This document shows, in pieces, positions 1-8,515 of a stretch of DNA of 64,000 nt. The position numbers and the translations under genes are program-made. The notes under the pieces were generated by a model. It was not told the DNA's origin. It searched no databases and worked only from the letters and a program-made list of their open reading frames with translations. Each line of letters begins with the position of its first letter. Within the stretch, counting starts at the first letter, position 1. The DNA is from Rhodospirillaceae bacterium (GTDB lineage: Bacteria > Pseudomonadota > Alphaproteobacteria > Rhodospirillales > Casp-alpha2): assembly GCA_016845145.1 (NCBI GenBank), contig JAERTE010000148.1:62001-126000 (forward strand). Reading direction: 5' to 3'.

Positions 1-475
1 GCTCATCGAATGCGAAGATGGTCTCGATCCAGATCACATCGACGCCGCCTTCGGCCAGAGCGCTCATCTGCTCAAAAAAAGCAGCTTCGGCCGCGTCGCT
101 GGTCAGTGTGCCGAAGGGCTCCATCATTTCGCCCGTGGGGCCGACCGAGCCGCCGACGACGACCGTCCGTTCGCTCGCATCGGCGGCGGCGCGCGCCAAC
201 TGGGCGCCCGCGATGTTGATTTCGCGTGTCTTGTCTTCGATCTTGTCGAGCTTCAAGCGGCACGGATTGGAGCCGAACGTGTTGGTCAAGATGATGTCGG
301 CGCCGGCTTCAATGAAGCTTTCGTGCAGCCACGTGACATGTTCGGTGCCGTCCAAATTCCACAAATCCGGCGGGCGTCCGGCGGGCAGGCCGCGCGTCAT
401 CATGTTGGTACCGGTGCCGCCGTCGGCAATCAGGTAGTCGCGTTCAGCCAATAGATCGGCGAGGACAGTGCTCAT
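1..475 (-). CDS. Homocysteine S-methyltransferase family protein (N-terminal part, cut by window edge)
   Basis: N-terminal 158 codons of a TIM-barrel homocysteine S-methyltransferase (PF02574; betaine-homocysteine or MetH-N type). The segments YLIADGGTGTNMM, FIEAGADIILTNTFGSNPCRL and VVVGGSVGPTGEMMEP are the usual first, second and third strand motifs of the family. The zinc-binding cysteines lie in the part outside the window, so the methyl donor (betaine, S-methylmethionine or other) cannot be decided. The ATG start follows the stop of the DUF1289 gene by 9 bases, so the two are probably co-transcribed. No frameshift is visible in the available part. Confidence 0.8.
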   Translation of the reverse strand, partial: MSTVLADLLAERDYLIADGGTGTNMMTRGLPAGRPPDLWNLDGTEHVTWLHESFIEAGADIILTNTFGSNPCRLKLDKIEDKTREINIAGAQLARAAADASERTVVVGGSVGPTGEMMEPFGTLTSDAAEAAFFEQMSALAEGGVDVIWIETIFAFDE

Positions 476-484
476 GGTTCGTTC

Positions 485-688
485 CTATTCTTGTTTCTGC
501 CGCTTGGCCGCCTCGCGACGGTTGCGTGCCTGGATGACGATGTCGCGGCGGCGGTCCAAACTGGCCGACGCCCATTCCGCCACTTCTTCCAATGACCGCC
601 AGCAGCCGATGCACATGTTGGTTTCCTGGTCGAGCTCGCAAATGCCGACGCAGGGCGAAACCACGGACAAAGATGCAGGTTCACTCAT
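485..688 (-). CDS. DUF1289 domain small protein
   Basis: A 67-residue protein with the DUF1289 signature near its N-terminus: SPCVGIC, then CIGCWRSLEEVAEW, i.e. three spaced cysteines and a conserved Trp that may bind a metal or Fe-S centre. The C-terminal third is a basic, helical tail (RRRDIVIQARNRREAAKRQK). The family is common in Proteobacteria and has no firmly assigned function; it is often annotated as a Fe-S or oxidoreductase-associated protein. Here it directly precedes the homocysteine methyltransferase gene on the same strand with a 9-base gap. Confidence 0.85.
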   Translation of the reverse strand: MSEPASLSVVSPCVGICELDQETNMCIGCWRSLEEVAEWASASLDRRRDIVIQARNRREAAKRQKQE

Positions 689-797
689 CCGCTGGACCTA
701 AGCCCCGAGGCCCGGAAAATCAAGCTTCATCGGCGACGCTCCAACGTTAATCAATCATATCCGCAATCGGCTGCGAGCTCAAAGAGGGTGGTTTCTG

Positions 798-1757
798 TCA
801 ACGTACGCCCAATAGTAACAAGACGCCTGCCAAAGACACCACCGACAACAGCGTCGACAGCAAGATCGATGTCGCCACGGTTGCCGTGCCGGTGTCGTAT
901 CGCAGGCCGAACAGATAGACGTTGATACCCACTGGCGTCGCCGCCACGATGACAACGATGCTCAGCCACATGGGGGCGAGGTCGAACACGTGCGCGCCGA
1001 TGACGTAGGCCGCCAGCGGGTGCAGCACCAGTTTCAGGAACGTCGCCACACCGGCCTGCGGTAACGCGCCTTTAAGCTCGTAGCGCGCCAGTGACGCCCC
1101 CAATACAAACAGCGAGCACGGTATCGCTGCCGCACCCAACAAGCCCAAGAACCGATCCGCCGGGCCGGGCAGGGCAAAGCCCGCCGTCTTCCACGCGACA
1201 CCCGCCAACAGGCCCATGATGATTGGGTTGGTGACCAATCCGCGGATCACATCGTACAGTAACGCCGCAATCCGCCCACGCCGGCCTTTTGCCGCCTCGA
1301 CCATCACCGTGACGACGAAAAACAGCTGCCACGAGTGAAACGAGATAATCAAAAACACCGGCAACAACCCGGCCTCGCCATAGGCCAAATGCACCAACGG
1401 CAGGCCCAGCATCACCGTATTGCCGAAACCGCCGCTCATGCCCACCACCGAGGCGGTTGCCCAATCGCGTCCGAACCACCGCTTCGAAATCCAGATGCCG
1501 ATGCCCCATGCGAGATACCCGGCTCCGTAATAGGCGATCAGAAACTCCCACTCGATGGGGTCCGGCATATCGCGCGTCGCCATGGCCCTGAACAACATCG
1601 CTGGCACGGCAAAATTGAAGACGAAGGTGCCCAGCCCTTCCGTGCCGGCGGCGCTGATCCAGGCGAAGCGCGTTGCCGCAAACCCGATGCCGACGATGGC
1701 GAAAACCGGCAAGATGATGTCGATAAGAACGGACATGACGCCAGCATCGCCATTCAT
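798..1757 (-). CDS. AEC family transporter (auxin efflux carrier-like permease)
   Basis: A 319-residue integral membrane protein of the AEC family (PF03547), with about ten hydrophobic segments. Family-like elements are the opening hydrophobic helix around LPVFAIVGIGFAATRF, the glycine-rich GMSGGFGNTVMLGLPL in the middle and VAATPVGINVYLFGLRY near the end. AEC proteins export or exchange small organic anions such as malate or auxin-like acids; the substrate here is unknown. Two starts are possible, ATG at 1757 or ATG at 1736 (MSVLIDIILP), and neither has a strong Shine-Dalgarno sequence. It is divergent from the GST gene with a 58-base gap. Confidence 0.85.
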   Translation of the reverse strand: MNGDAGVMSVLIDIILPVFAIVGIGFAATRFAWISAAGTEGLGTFVFNFAVPAMLFRAMATRDMPDPIEWEFLIAYYGAGYLAWGIGIWISKRWFGRDWATASVVGMSGGFGNTVMLGLPLVHLAYGEAGLLPVFLIISFHSWQLFFVVTVMVEAAKGRRGRIAALLYDVIRGLVTNPIIMGLLAGVAWKTAGFALPGPADRFLGLLGAAAIPCSLFVLGASLARYELKGALPQAGVATFLKLVLHPLAAYVIGAHVFDLAPMWLSIVVIVAATPVGINVYLFGLRYDTGTATVATSILLSTLLSVVSLAGVLLLLGVR

Positions 1758-1815
1758 GGCAGAAAGGCAAGATGGGCTTATTGCCTCCGTGGAGTTCCGT
1801 TGCTAGCGTGACGTC

Positions 1816-2427
1816 ATGATGAAATTGTTCTATTCCGGCACCTCGCCCTACGCCCGCATCGCCCGCATTTCCGCCGGCGTTTGCGACGTCGACCATGCCG
1901 GTGGTCACATCGCCTCCGCGCAATTGCGCACCGACGAAAACCCTGTGCTTCAATACAACTGCACCGGCCGCGTACCGACATTGGTCGATGGCGACACTAT
2001 CGTCACCGAGACCCGCGCGGTATGTCGTTATCTCGAACACGTCGGCAATGGCGCCAAACTGTTTGCGTATGCCGGTGAATGGCCTGCTGAGCAGTTTGAG
2101 AACACCGCCATGAGCCTGCTCGACGGCTGCGCGCTCTGGGCCCGTGAATATCGCCGCGATGAGGCCTTGCAGTCGGATTGGTTGGTGGGTGTCGAGCGCA
2201 ACCGCGCCAACCGTTGTCTTGATTGGTTTGAGGCCCAGCCCGGTATCCAAAGCGGTGACGCCCCATGGGATTTCGCCCACATCGTGTTGTTTGCTGCCCT
2301 CGACTACCAGGAACTCAGAGGTCTTCTGCCTGATTGGCGCGATACCCGCCCGAATTTAGCCAACTGGCACGCGGCGCAACTTCAGCGCACTTCGGTGATA
2401 GAGAACGCCAATATCGGTGATCCTTGA
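1816..2427 (+). CDS. Glutathione S-transferase family protein
   Basis: A 203-residue protein with an N-terminal thioredoxin-like GST domain (KLFYSGTSPYARIARI, with Ser as the likely thiol-activating residue; TGRVPTLV contains the cis-Pro; ETRAVCRYLE is the glutathione gamma-Glu binding part) and an all-helical C-terminal domain. It is a typical soluble cytoplasmic GST length. The substrate cannot be inferred; such proteins conjugate or deglutathionylate small molecules. It is expressed alone, divergent from the AEC permease. Confidence 0.85.
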   Translation: MMKLFYSGTSPYARIARISAGVCDVDHAGGHIASAQLRTDENPVLQYNCTGRVPTLVDGDTIVTETRAVCRYLEHVGNGAKLFAYAGEWPAEQFENTAMSLLDGCALWAREYRRDEALQSDWLVGVERNRANRCLDWFEAQPGIQSGDAPWDFAHIVLFAALDYQELRGLLPDWRDTRPNLANWHAAQLQRTSVIENANIGDP

Positions 2428-2907
2428 GGAAAAACCGGGACATTTGACTGCTAGTTTGGCGGTTGGAACGCGTTGATTTTATTAAAAATATAAAAAAAGT
2501 GACGGAACGAACCCAATTTCTGACCGGTATCTTGCTGATGCCCAACCGGCGCCAACCCACTTGCTCACCGGCAAGCATCGGCCCCGGCGTAAATCCTATA
2601 CGAATGTCAAATAGCGTGCCCGCATGGGTCTCAAATCATGCCGCTATTTATAAAAAGCAATAAATTCATAAAAGTCAATAAAATCCTATGGCTTTAGCTG
2701 CCCGTGCTATCTGTCGGAGCGCGATGATCTCTCTTGATCCGGCGTGATCTCACCTGAGCTTTGGCATGTTGCCACGATCCGGCGTCAACGGTTCCGATGA
2801 TCAGTCAATTCGGCTACTATCGACGCCGAGCTAAGAAGGAACCTAAGTATTGGTCTTCACTTCGGATACCCTTTGGACGCGCCGTGAAATGCAGGAGACG
2901 TGAGACG
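2428..2907. other. Intergenic, AT-rich, no gene recognised
   Basis: About 480 bases between the GST and the TRIC gene. The stretch 2480-2700 is notably A/T-rich (runs such as AAAAATATAAAAAAAGTG) compared with the flanks. I see no tRNA, no clear terminator hairpin and no convincing coding frame. The open frame that runs into the next gene from 2761 has no family similarity before residue 50 and is treated as upstream sequence. Confidence 0.5.
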
Positions 2908-3624
2908 ATGGCGGCTGACGGATTCTTTTTGGCACCTGCCGTTCTGGAGAACCTTGAGCAAGTCGTCAACATGCGATGGTTTTACTACCTGGATCTACTG
3001 GGGACTTTCGCTTTTGCCGTCGCCGGATTCCTGAAAGCCCACCAGCACAAGTACGACTATTTCGGTGCGTTTATGTTGTCGGCGCTTCCGGCAGTTGGCG
3101 GCGGAACGCTTCGGGATGTCATCGTCGGAGGCGAGCGACATCCACCCTTTATCTTCAACGACCCGACCTACCTCTATATCGTCTTTGGCGTTGTCATCAT
3201 CGGGACCGTTTTTTCGAAAACAGTGTTGGCGTCTAACAGGAAAACGGAATTACTTCAGAAATTATTGAACCTCTTTGACACGGTGGGTTTGGCGGCCTTC
3301 ACCGTCATCGGTGTAAAAGTTGCGCTGGTCGCACAGTTGGACTGGTTTTGGGCGCCGATACTGGCGGCGATGACCTGCGCTGGAGGTGGTATTCTGACCG
3401 ATATCGTTCTCGCAAAAGAGTCCGACGTTCTCAAAGGGGAACTTTACGAGGAAGTCGCTGCCATCGGCGGCCTGGTTCTGATTGGGCTTCTTTGGCTCGC
3501 TAATGTTGTCGGCCATAGTTTCCTCTATATCGTTGGTTCAATTGGATTGGTCTTGGTGCTCGTATTCGTTTCGCGCCTTGTCATCATCCGGAAGGGCTTA
3601 CGCAGCCCGGTTCTCGGAAACTGA
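2908..3624 (+). CDS. Trimeric intracellular cation channel / UPF0126 family membrane protein
   Basis: A 238-residue membrane protein made of two repeats of the UPF0126 (PF03458) unit, each with three membrane segments. The first repeat starts at YLDLLGTFAFAVAGFLKAHQ and contains LPAVGGGTLRDVIVGG; the second contains AAMTCAGGGILTDIVLA. These GGG..RD and GGG..TD motifs mark the bacterial TRIC family, which contains K+ channels and glycine importers such as YadS. The start is set at ATG 2908, preceded by GGAG ten bases upstream. A longer in-frame reading back to 2761 exists but has no family similarity. The final 25 residues form a hydrophobic tail. Confidence 0.85.
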   Translation: MAADGFFLAPAVLENLEQVVNMRWFYYLDLLGTFAFAVAGFLKAHQHKYDYFGAFMLSALPAVGGGTLRDVIVGGERHPPFIFNDPTYLYIVFGVVIIGTVFSKTVLASNRKTELLQKLLNLFDTVGLAAFTVIGVKVALVAQLDWFWAPILAAMTCAGGGILTDIVLAKESDVLKGELYEEVAAIGGLVLIGLLWLANVVGHSFLYIVGSIGLVLVLVFVSRLVIIRKGLRSPVLGN

Positions 3625-3873
3625 GGCATTTGCCACAACCGGAGCGGTCCGGGCCTACGCGCTGTGATGAGACTGGCGCCGCTCGGCCCTCAGTGCCGGA
3701 TGAAAAGACGGAAGGGCCAGGACCATCTGGGCCACCAGGGCCGCTACTCATCGCGGTGGACGGATGTGGGCCTTTTCATGGGTCGGTTTCATCTCTCGGT
3801 TCATTTCGACGCGTCGAATGGATTCTGTTAGTATTTCCATACGGCTAAGCCTTGTCTGTCCGGGAGTTTTGGC

Positions 3874-4287
3874 ATGTACAAAACCATTCTTGTTCCTGTT
3901 GATTTGCGGATCTACCGGGACCTCGAAAAGAGTGTCGCTGTGGCCGCAGACCTCGGGCGGCACTATCGGGCCAGCGTGACGCTGCTGGGCGTTTCCGGCA
4001 CCGGACCGAATATTGTGGCCGCTGATCCGGAAGAATATGCAAAACGAGTTGCCGAGTACGCGGCAGCCAAAAGCGTACAATATGATTTCGCTTTTGCGCA
4101 CCGGCACGTGACGTCCGTTGATCCGTCAGTTGAGCTTCAGCGCCGTATTCAGGCGGTCGCCGATGAGATCGGCGCAGATTTGGTCGTCATGGCGTCCCAT
4201 CGACCCGGCGTACTGGATTACCTTTGGCCGGCCAACGCCACGTCCTTTGTGGCGCATACTCCCTTGACGGTGATGGTCGTGCGCTGA
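3874..4287 (+). CDS. Universal stress protein (UspA family)
   Basis: A 137-residue single-domain Usp protein. It starts with YKTILVPVDL, the canonical first strand, and ends with DLVVMASHRPGVLDYLWPANATSFVAHTPLTVMVVR, in which the ATP-binding G-x2-G-x9-G(S/T) motif is largely replaced (RPGVLDYLWPANATS). That argues for the UspA-like, non-ATP-binding branch. Such proteins are induced by starvation or respiratory stress. GGGA lies about ten bases before the ATG. It stands alone between the TRIC gene and trhO. Confidence 0.85.
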   Translation: MYKTILVPVDLRIYRDLEKSVAVAADLGRHYRASVTLLGVSGTGPNIVAADPEEYAKRVAEYAAAKSVQYDFAFAHRHVTSVDPSVELQRRIQAVADEIGADLVVMASHRPGVLDYLWPANATSFVAHTPLTVMVVR

Positions 4288-4488
4288 ACGATCGAAACGA
4301 TCACCTGGATTTTTCGTCCGTTGAGCCAGAGACAACCGATAAAAGGATCTCGAAAGTCGATTGCCTTTATTTTGCGATCGTTCAGCCCTCAACGTCGACC
4401 GTGCACCATGACGTGACGTCGTTTCTTTTCTGGCCTATTTTGGCGGCTTGCTGAACCGGCCCGTTACACCGCCACCACCGAGGCTCCG

Positions 4489-5436
4489 ATGACCGACATT
4501 GTTGTTTCCGCTTTCTATCATTTCACGCGTTTTGATGACCCGCCGGCGTTGCGCGGCCCGTTGCTCTCGGTGTTGTCGGCCGAGGGGGTGCGGGGCACGG
4601 TGTTGTTGGCGCATGAAGGGGTGAACGGCACGTTGGCGGGTTCACGCGTCGGCATTGACGTGGCGATGGATGCCTTGCGCGCACTGCCGGGTTGCGCTGC
4701 GCTTGAGCACAAGGAATCGCACGCCGATGAGATGCCGTTCTATCGGCTGAAGGTGCGGCTCAAGAAAGAGATCGTCACGCTGGGTGTCGAGAGTGTTGAT
4801 CCCGTCGCTAATGTCGGCACCTATGTCGACGCATCTGAGTGGAATGACCTGATCCGTGACCCCGACACGGTCGTTATCGACACCCGCAACGACTACGAGG
4901 TCGAGATCGGCACCTTTGCCGGCGCGGTTGATCCCAAAACGCCGACGTTCCGGGATTTTCCGAAGTGGTTCGAAGCGCACCGCGCGGAACTTGAAGGCAA
5001 GAAGGTTGCCATGTTCTGCACCGGCGGTATCCGTTGTGAGAAATCCACGTCGTATCTGAAGGGCGAGGGGATTGAGGATGTCTACCATCTCAAGGGCGGT
5101 ATCTTGAAATACCTGGAAGAGGTGCCCGAAGCCGAGAGCCTGTGGCGGGGCGACTGCTTTGTGTTCGATCAGCGCGTCGCCATCAGGCATGGATTGGAAA
5201 TCGGTGATTATGAGCTGTGCCACGCCTGCCGCCGCCCCTTGAGCGAACAGCAACGCCGCTCGCCCAACTTTGTCGCCGGCGTTTCGTGTGACCACTGCAT
5301 TGATGAACGCACCGATAATCAGCGCCAGCGCTATGCCGAGCGACAGGCTCAAATGGAGCACGCCGAAGCGTTGGGCGTGGCGCACGTCGGCGCTGTGTAT
5401 GATGGCACGCCGAAGAAAGGCGCCGAAGGGCCGTAG
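4489..5436 (+). CDS. trhO: tRNA uridine(34) hydroxylase TrhO (rhodanese-domain protein)
   Basis: A 315-residue protein of the YceA/TrhO family, which installs 5-hydroxyuridine at wobble U34 of tRNAs in an O2-dependent reaction. Seen: an N-terminal ferredoxin-like domain (FYHFTRFDDPPAL ... HEGVNGTLAGS), a central rhodanese domain (VVIDTRNDYEVEIGTFAGAVDP) and the catalytic loop MFCTGGIRCEKSTSYL with the active Cys. The C-terminal region carries CHACRRP and CDHC, a probable zinc site that is common in the family. Length is as usual. It may be translated together with the following GST, which starts 5 bases after its stop. Confidence 0.93.
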   Translation: MTDIVVSAFYHFTRFDDPPALRGPLLSVLSAEGVRGTVLLAHEGVNGTLAGSRVGIDVAMDALRALPGCAALEHKESHADEMPFYRLKVRLKKEIVTLGVESVDPVANVGTYVDASEWNDLIRDPDTVVIDTRNDYEVEIGTFAGAVDPKTPTFRDFPKWFEAHRAELEGKKVAMFCTGGIRCEKSTSYLKGEGIEDVYHLKGGILKYLEEVPEAESLWRGDCFVFDQRVAIRHGLEIGDYELCHACRRPLSEQQRRSPNFVAGVSCDHCIDERTDNQRQRYAERQAQMEHAEALGVAHVGAVYDGTPKKGAEGP

Positions 5437-5441
5437 CGCGC

Positions 5442-6098
5442 ATGAGCGACGCCCTCCCGATATTGTATTCGTTCCGGCGCTGTCCCTATGCGATGCGCGC
5501 CCGTATGGCGATTTCGGTCAGCGGACAAATCTGCGCGCTGCGCGAGGTCGTGTTGCGCAATAAACCGCCTGAAATGCTCGCAGCTTCGCCGAAGGGAACG
5601 GTCCCTGTATTGGTGCGCGCCGATGGCCAGGTTTTGGAAGAAAGCTATGACATCATGCTTTGGGCGTTGGGGCTGCATGACCCCGACGGCTGGCTGGCGC
5701 CGATGGCCCGAGACGCTGATGGCGTAACCGGATTGATCGAGGAGAACGATGGTCCGTTCAAAGACCATCTGGACCGCTACAAATACGCCAACCGCTATGA
5801 ACATGAGGACGCCGACCCGAAAGTCCATCGCACCCACGCAATGACGACCATCGAAAAGCTCGAGGCCCGCTTGGCCGAAGGTGCCTATTTATGTGGCGAC
5901 GGGTTTACCCTGGCCGATGCTGCCATTGCGCCTTTCATCCGCCAATTCGCCAATACGGACCGCGATTGGTTCGATGCGCAAAACCTGCCGGGCGTGCAGC
6001 GCTGGTTGGGCGGCATTTTGGGCTCTGATCTGTTCCTTGGTGTCATGGGGAAATACCCCGCCTGGGCGCCGGGAGAGCTTGAGCCCGCATTTCCTTGA
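5442..6098 (+). CDS. Glutathione S-transferase / glutaredoxin-like protein (CPYA motif)
   Basis: A 218-residue GST-fold protein. Unlike the first GST in the window it has a Cys active site, YSFRRCPYAMRARMA, as in omega-class GSTs and Grx2-like proteins, which favour thiol-disulfide or deglutathionylation reactions. KGTVPVL contains the cis-Pro and LEESYDIMLWAL the glutathione site. The helical C-terminal domain includes LCGDGFTLADAAIAPFIRQF. It follows trhO by 5 bases. The next gene starts 14 bases after its stop, so the three probably form one transcription unit. Confidence 0.88.
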   Translation: MSDALPILYSFRRCPYAMRARMAISVSGQICALREVVLRNKPPEMLAASPKGTVPVLVRADGQVLEESYDIMLWALGLHDPDGWLAPMARDADGVTGLIEENDGPFKDHLDRYKYANRYEHEDADPKVHRTHAMTTIEKLEARLAEGAYLCGDGFTLADAAIAPFIRQFANTDRDWFDAQNLPGVQRWLGGILGSDLFLGVMGKYPAWAPGELEPAFP

Positions 6099-6112
6099 AG
6101 CAGGTAGGTTTT

Positions 6113-6844
6113 ATGCGCACGCCCTACGACGCGATTGGCATTAACTATTCCGATCTCAGGAAACCCGATGCCAGAATTGCCACGGTGATTGAGAATGCTC
6201 TCGGCGCTGCGGATACGGTTCTGAACGTCGGTGCTGGGGCGGGATCGTACGAGCCCGCCGAAAAACGGGTTATGGCCGTTGAGCCATCAATGGAGATGAT
6301 TCGCCAGCGCCCGGCCTCGGCGGCGACCGTCATTCAGGGCAACGCAGAAGATCTGCCCTTCGATGACGGTTCCTTTGACGCCTCGATGGCAATCCTGACG
6401 GTTCATCATTGGATGGACAAAGAGAAGGGCCTGAAAGAGATGCGGCGCGTGACGCGCGGCCCGGTCGTCATTCTGACATTCGACCCCGCGCACCGTGGGT
6501 TCTGGCTTGCCGATTACTTTCCGGAACTGGTGAAGTTGGATGACGAGATCATGCCTCAGATGGCGGATTACGAGGCCTGGCTTGGGCCGGTGGAAATCTC
6601 AGCCGTACCGGTGCCGTATGATTGTTCCGACGGGTTCTTATACGCCTATTGGCGTCGGCCGGCGGCCTATCTTGACGCTCGGATTCGAAAGGCCATGTCC
6701 TCGTTCTGGACGATAGGTGACGTGTCGGAAGGATTGCGCAAACTGGAGCACGACCTCGAATCAGGTGCATGGGCGCGGCAGTATTCCGAACTGATCGATT
6801 TGGATGAGTACGACATCGGTTACCGCTTGGTCACGGCGGGGTGA
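6113..6844 (+). CDS. Class I SAM-dependent methyltransferase
   Basis: A 243-residue methyltransferase (Methyltransf_11 type). Seen: motif I VLNVGAGAGSYEP, motif II acidic end RVMAVEPSMEMI, the EDLPFDDGSFDASMAILTVHHWMDKEKGLKEMRRVTR segment split over motifs III-IV, and VVILTF. It resembles the UbiE/BioC-like group of small-molecule methyltransferases; the substrate is unknown. ATG 6113 is chosen because GCAGGTAGG precedes it; an upstream TTG overlapping the GST stop is less likely. Confidence 0.85.
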   Translation: MRTPYDAIGINYSDLRKPDARIATVIENALGAADTVLNVGAGAGSYEPAEKRVMAVEPSMEMIRQRPASAATVIQGNAEDLPFDDGSFDASMAILTVHHWMDKEKGLKEMRRVTRGPVVILTFDPAHRGFWLADYFPELVKLDDEIMPQMADYEAWLGPVEISAVPVPYDCSDGFLYAYWRRPAAYLDARIRKAMSSFWTIGDVSEGLRKLEHDLESGAWARQYSELIDLDEYDIGYRLVTAG

Positions 6845-6973
6845 TTCCTGCCCAATGCCGAGTGTCGCGCTCAAGACATTGACACCATCAATACCAGAGC
6901 AGGCGGAGATCACAGATCATGAGGGCGGAAATTTGACAAGAAAAATATATCAAAAGACATAATGATATAAATC

Positions 6974-8416
6974 ATGTTTATTTCTTTCGATCCTTCCATA
7001 ATGGTGTGGATTGAAAAAATACGCAGGGCTTTGAAGTTGCGAGTGTTAGGAGATTACAAACGAATTCTTATTCTCGCCGGGGTCATGGCAGTGGTTGCTA
7101 CAACTGTTGCGCTCACGGCGATCTGGCTCCTTTACACGACGGCGCTTGATGCTCAGAAAGGCCGGCTCATCGAGATTGCAAAAAGTCGCGCACGTATGAT
7201 TGAGGCCGTTGCGCGTTTCGACAAGGCTTATTCCAAGGACTATCCGGGTGGCGCCATGGCGGCGACAATCGCCCAGATCGTGGACGCCCATGAAAAGTTC
7301 AGCGGGTTTGGTGACAGTGGCGAATTCACCCTGGCGAAGCGCGATGGCGACCATATCGTCTTTATCCTTAGCCATCGCCATCATGATCTGAAAGAACCTC
7401 TGCCCGTGCCGTTTCAGGGGAAAAAGGCGGAACCGATGCGGCGAGCCCTATCTGGCAAGACTGGCACGGTTATCGGCCTCGATTATCGTAATACGGTGGT
7501 ATTGGCAGCATACGAACCGGTGAAGGAATTGAACCTGGGGATTGTCGCGAAGATAGACATGGAAGAGGTTCGCTCCAATTTCGTCAGCGCATTTTTTGTT
7601 ACCGGCGGCGTTTCGTTTCTGATCATCGGTTTTGGGATGATTTTGTTTTTCCGCTTCGGCGAGCCGCTGGTTAGCGAGTTGCGGACGGCACAGGTTGCCG
7701 CCGAGAAAGCAAACCGCGCAAAGAGCGATTTTCTCGCTCATATGAGCCATGAACTCCGTACGCCTTTAAACGCGATCATCGGATTTGCCCAAATGATGGC
7801 GAATGAAGCGCTCGGAAGACACAGTATTCAGAGATACCGGGAGTATGCCGTCGATATTCAGCGTTCCGGGGAGCACGTCGTTTCTATCGTCAATGATTTG
7901 CTGGACCTGTCGAAGGTGGAAGCGGAGAAAATCGATTTTGATCCGATAAAGTTTCCGCTTGGGGAAGCCATAGACGAATGCATCAAAGTGTTTGGTTACA
8001 AGGGAGATGAAAATTCCCGGCGCTTTCACGTCCATTTATCGCGCGATACCGAGTACCTCCATGCAGATGAGCGCATTTTCAAACAGATCATGTTCAATCT
8101 TCTTTCAAATGCAATTAAGTACACGTCGGGAAATGGAGATATTCAGGTCTTGTCGGCGCGAAGCCCGGATGGAGCGACGGTTATTAAGGTCAAGGATACC
8201 GGCATCGGCATCGCGAAGCACGATATTCCACTTGTGCTTGAACCCTTCGGGCAGGCGCGGGCCAATGCGGAAATCGCCCATGAAGGAACAGGTCTCGGAC
8301 TGCCTTTGGCAAAAAAACTGACGGAACTCCATGGCGGGCGGCTTGATATCGAAAGCGAACTGAAAGAAGGGACAACGGTGATTTTGACCTTCCCTTCCGA
8401 AACGAAGGAAAAATAG
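6974..8416 (+). CDS. Membrane-bound sensor histidine kinase (orphan)
   Basis: A 480-residue sensor kinase. It has one membrane segment at about residues 30-52, a periplasmic sensor region at about 55-200, a second membrane segment around VTGGVSFLIIGFGMILFF, a HisKA domain with the phosphorylated His in FLAHMSHELRTPLNAIIGF, and a HATPase_c domain (NLLSNAIKYT = N box, KDTGIGIA = G1, GTGLGLPLAKKL = G2). No response regulator gene is adjacent, so it is an orphan. TTGACA at 6933 and CATAAT at 6958 could be a promoter, although the 19-bp spacer is long; it would give a nearly leaderless message, fitting the absence of a Shine-Dalgarno sequence. A second ATG at 7001 is possible. Confidence 0.88.
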   Translation: MFISFDPSIMVWIEKIRRALKLRVLGDYKRILILAGVMAVVATTVALTAIWLLYTTALDAQKGRLIEIAKSRARMIEAVARFDKAYSKDYPGGAMAATIAQIVDAHEKFSGFGDSGEFTLAKRDGDHIVFILSHRHHDLKEPLPVPFQGKKAEPMRRALSGKTGTVIGLDYRNTVVLAAYEPVKELNLGIVAKIDMEEVRSNFVSAFFVTGGVSFLIIGFGMILFFRFGEPLVSELRTAQVAAEKANRAKSDFLAHMSHELRTPLNAIIGFAQMMANEALGRHSIQRYREYAVDIQRSGEHVVSIVNDLLDLSKVEAEKIDFDPIKFPLGEAIDECIKVFGYKGDENSRRFHVHLSRDTEYLHADERIFKQIMFNLLSNAIKYTSGNGDIQVLSARSPDGATVIKVKDTGIGIAKHDIPLVLEPFGQARANAEIAHEGTGLGLPLAKKLTELHGGRLDIESELKEGTTVILTFPSETKEK

Positions 8417-8515
8417 GTTGCACGGTGCGGGCGATCTTCGCTCGAAACAATGACGCAAGTGGCGCAGAAGCAGGAGGACGAAATTGGAACATCTCGCCCA
8501 GAGCCATCCAGCGCA

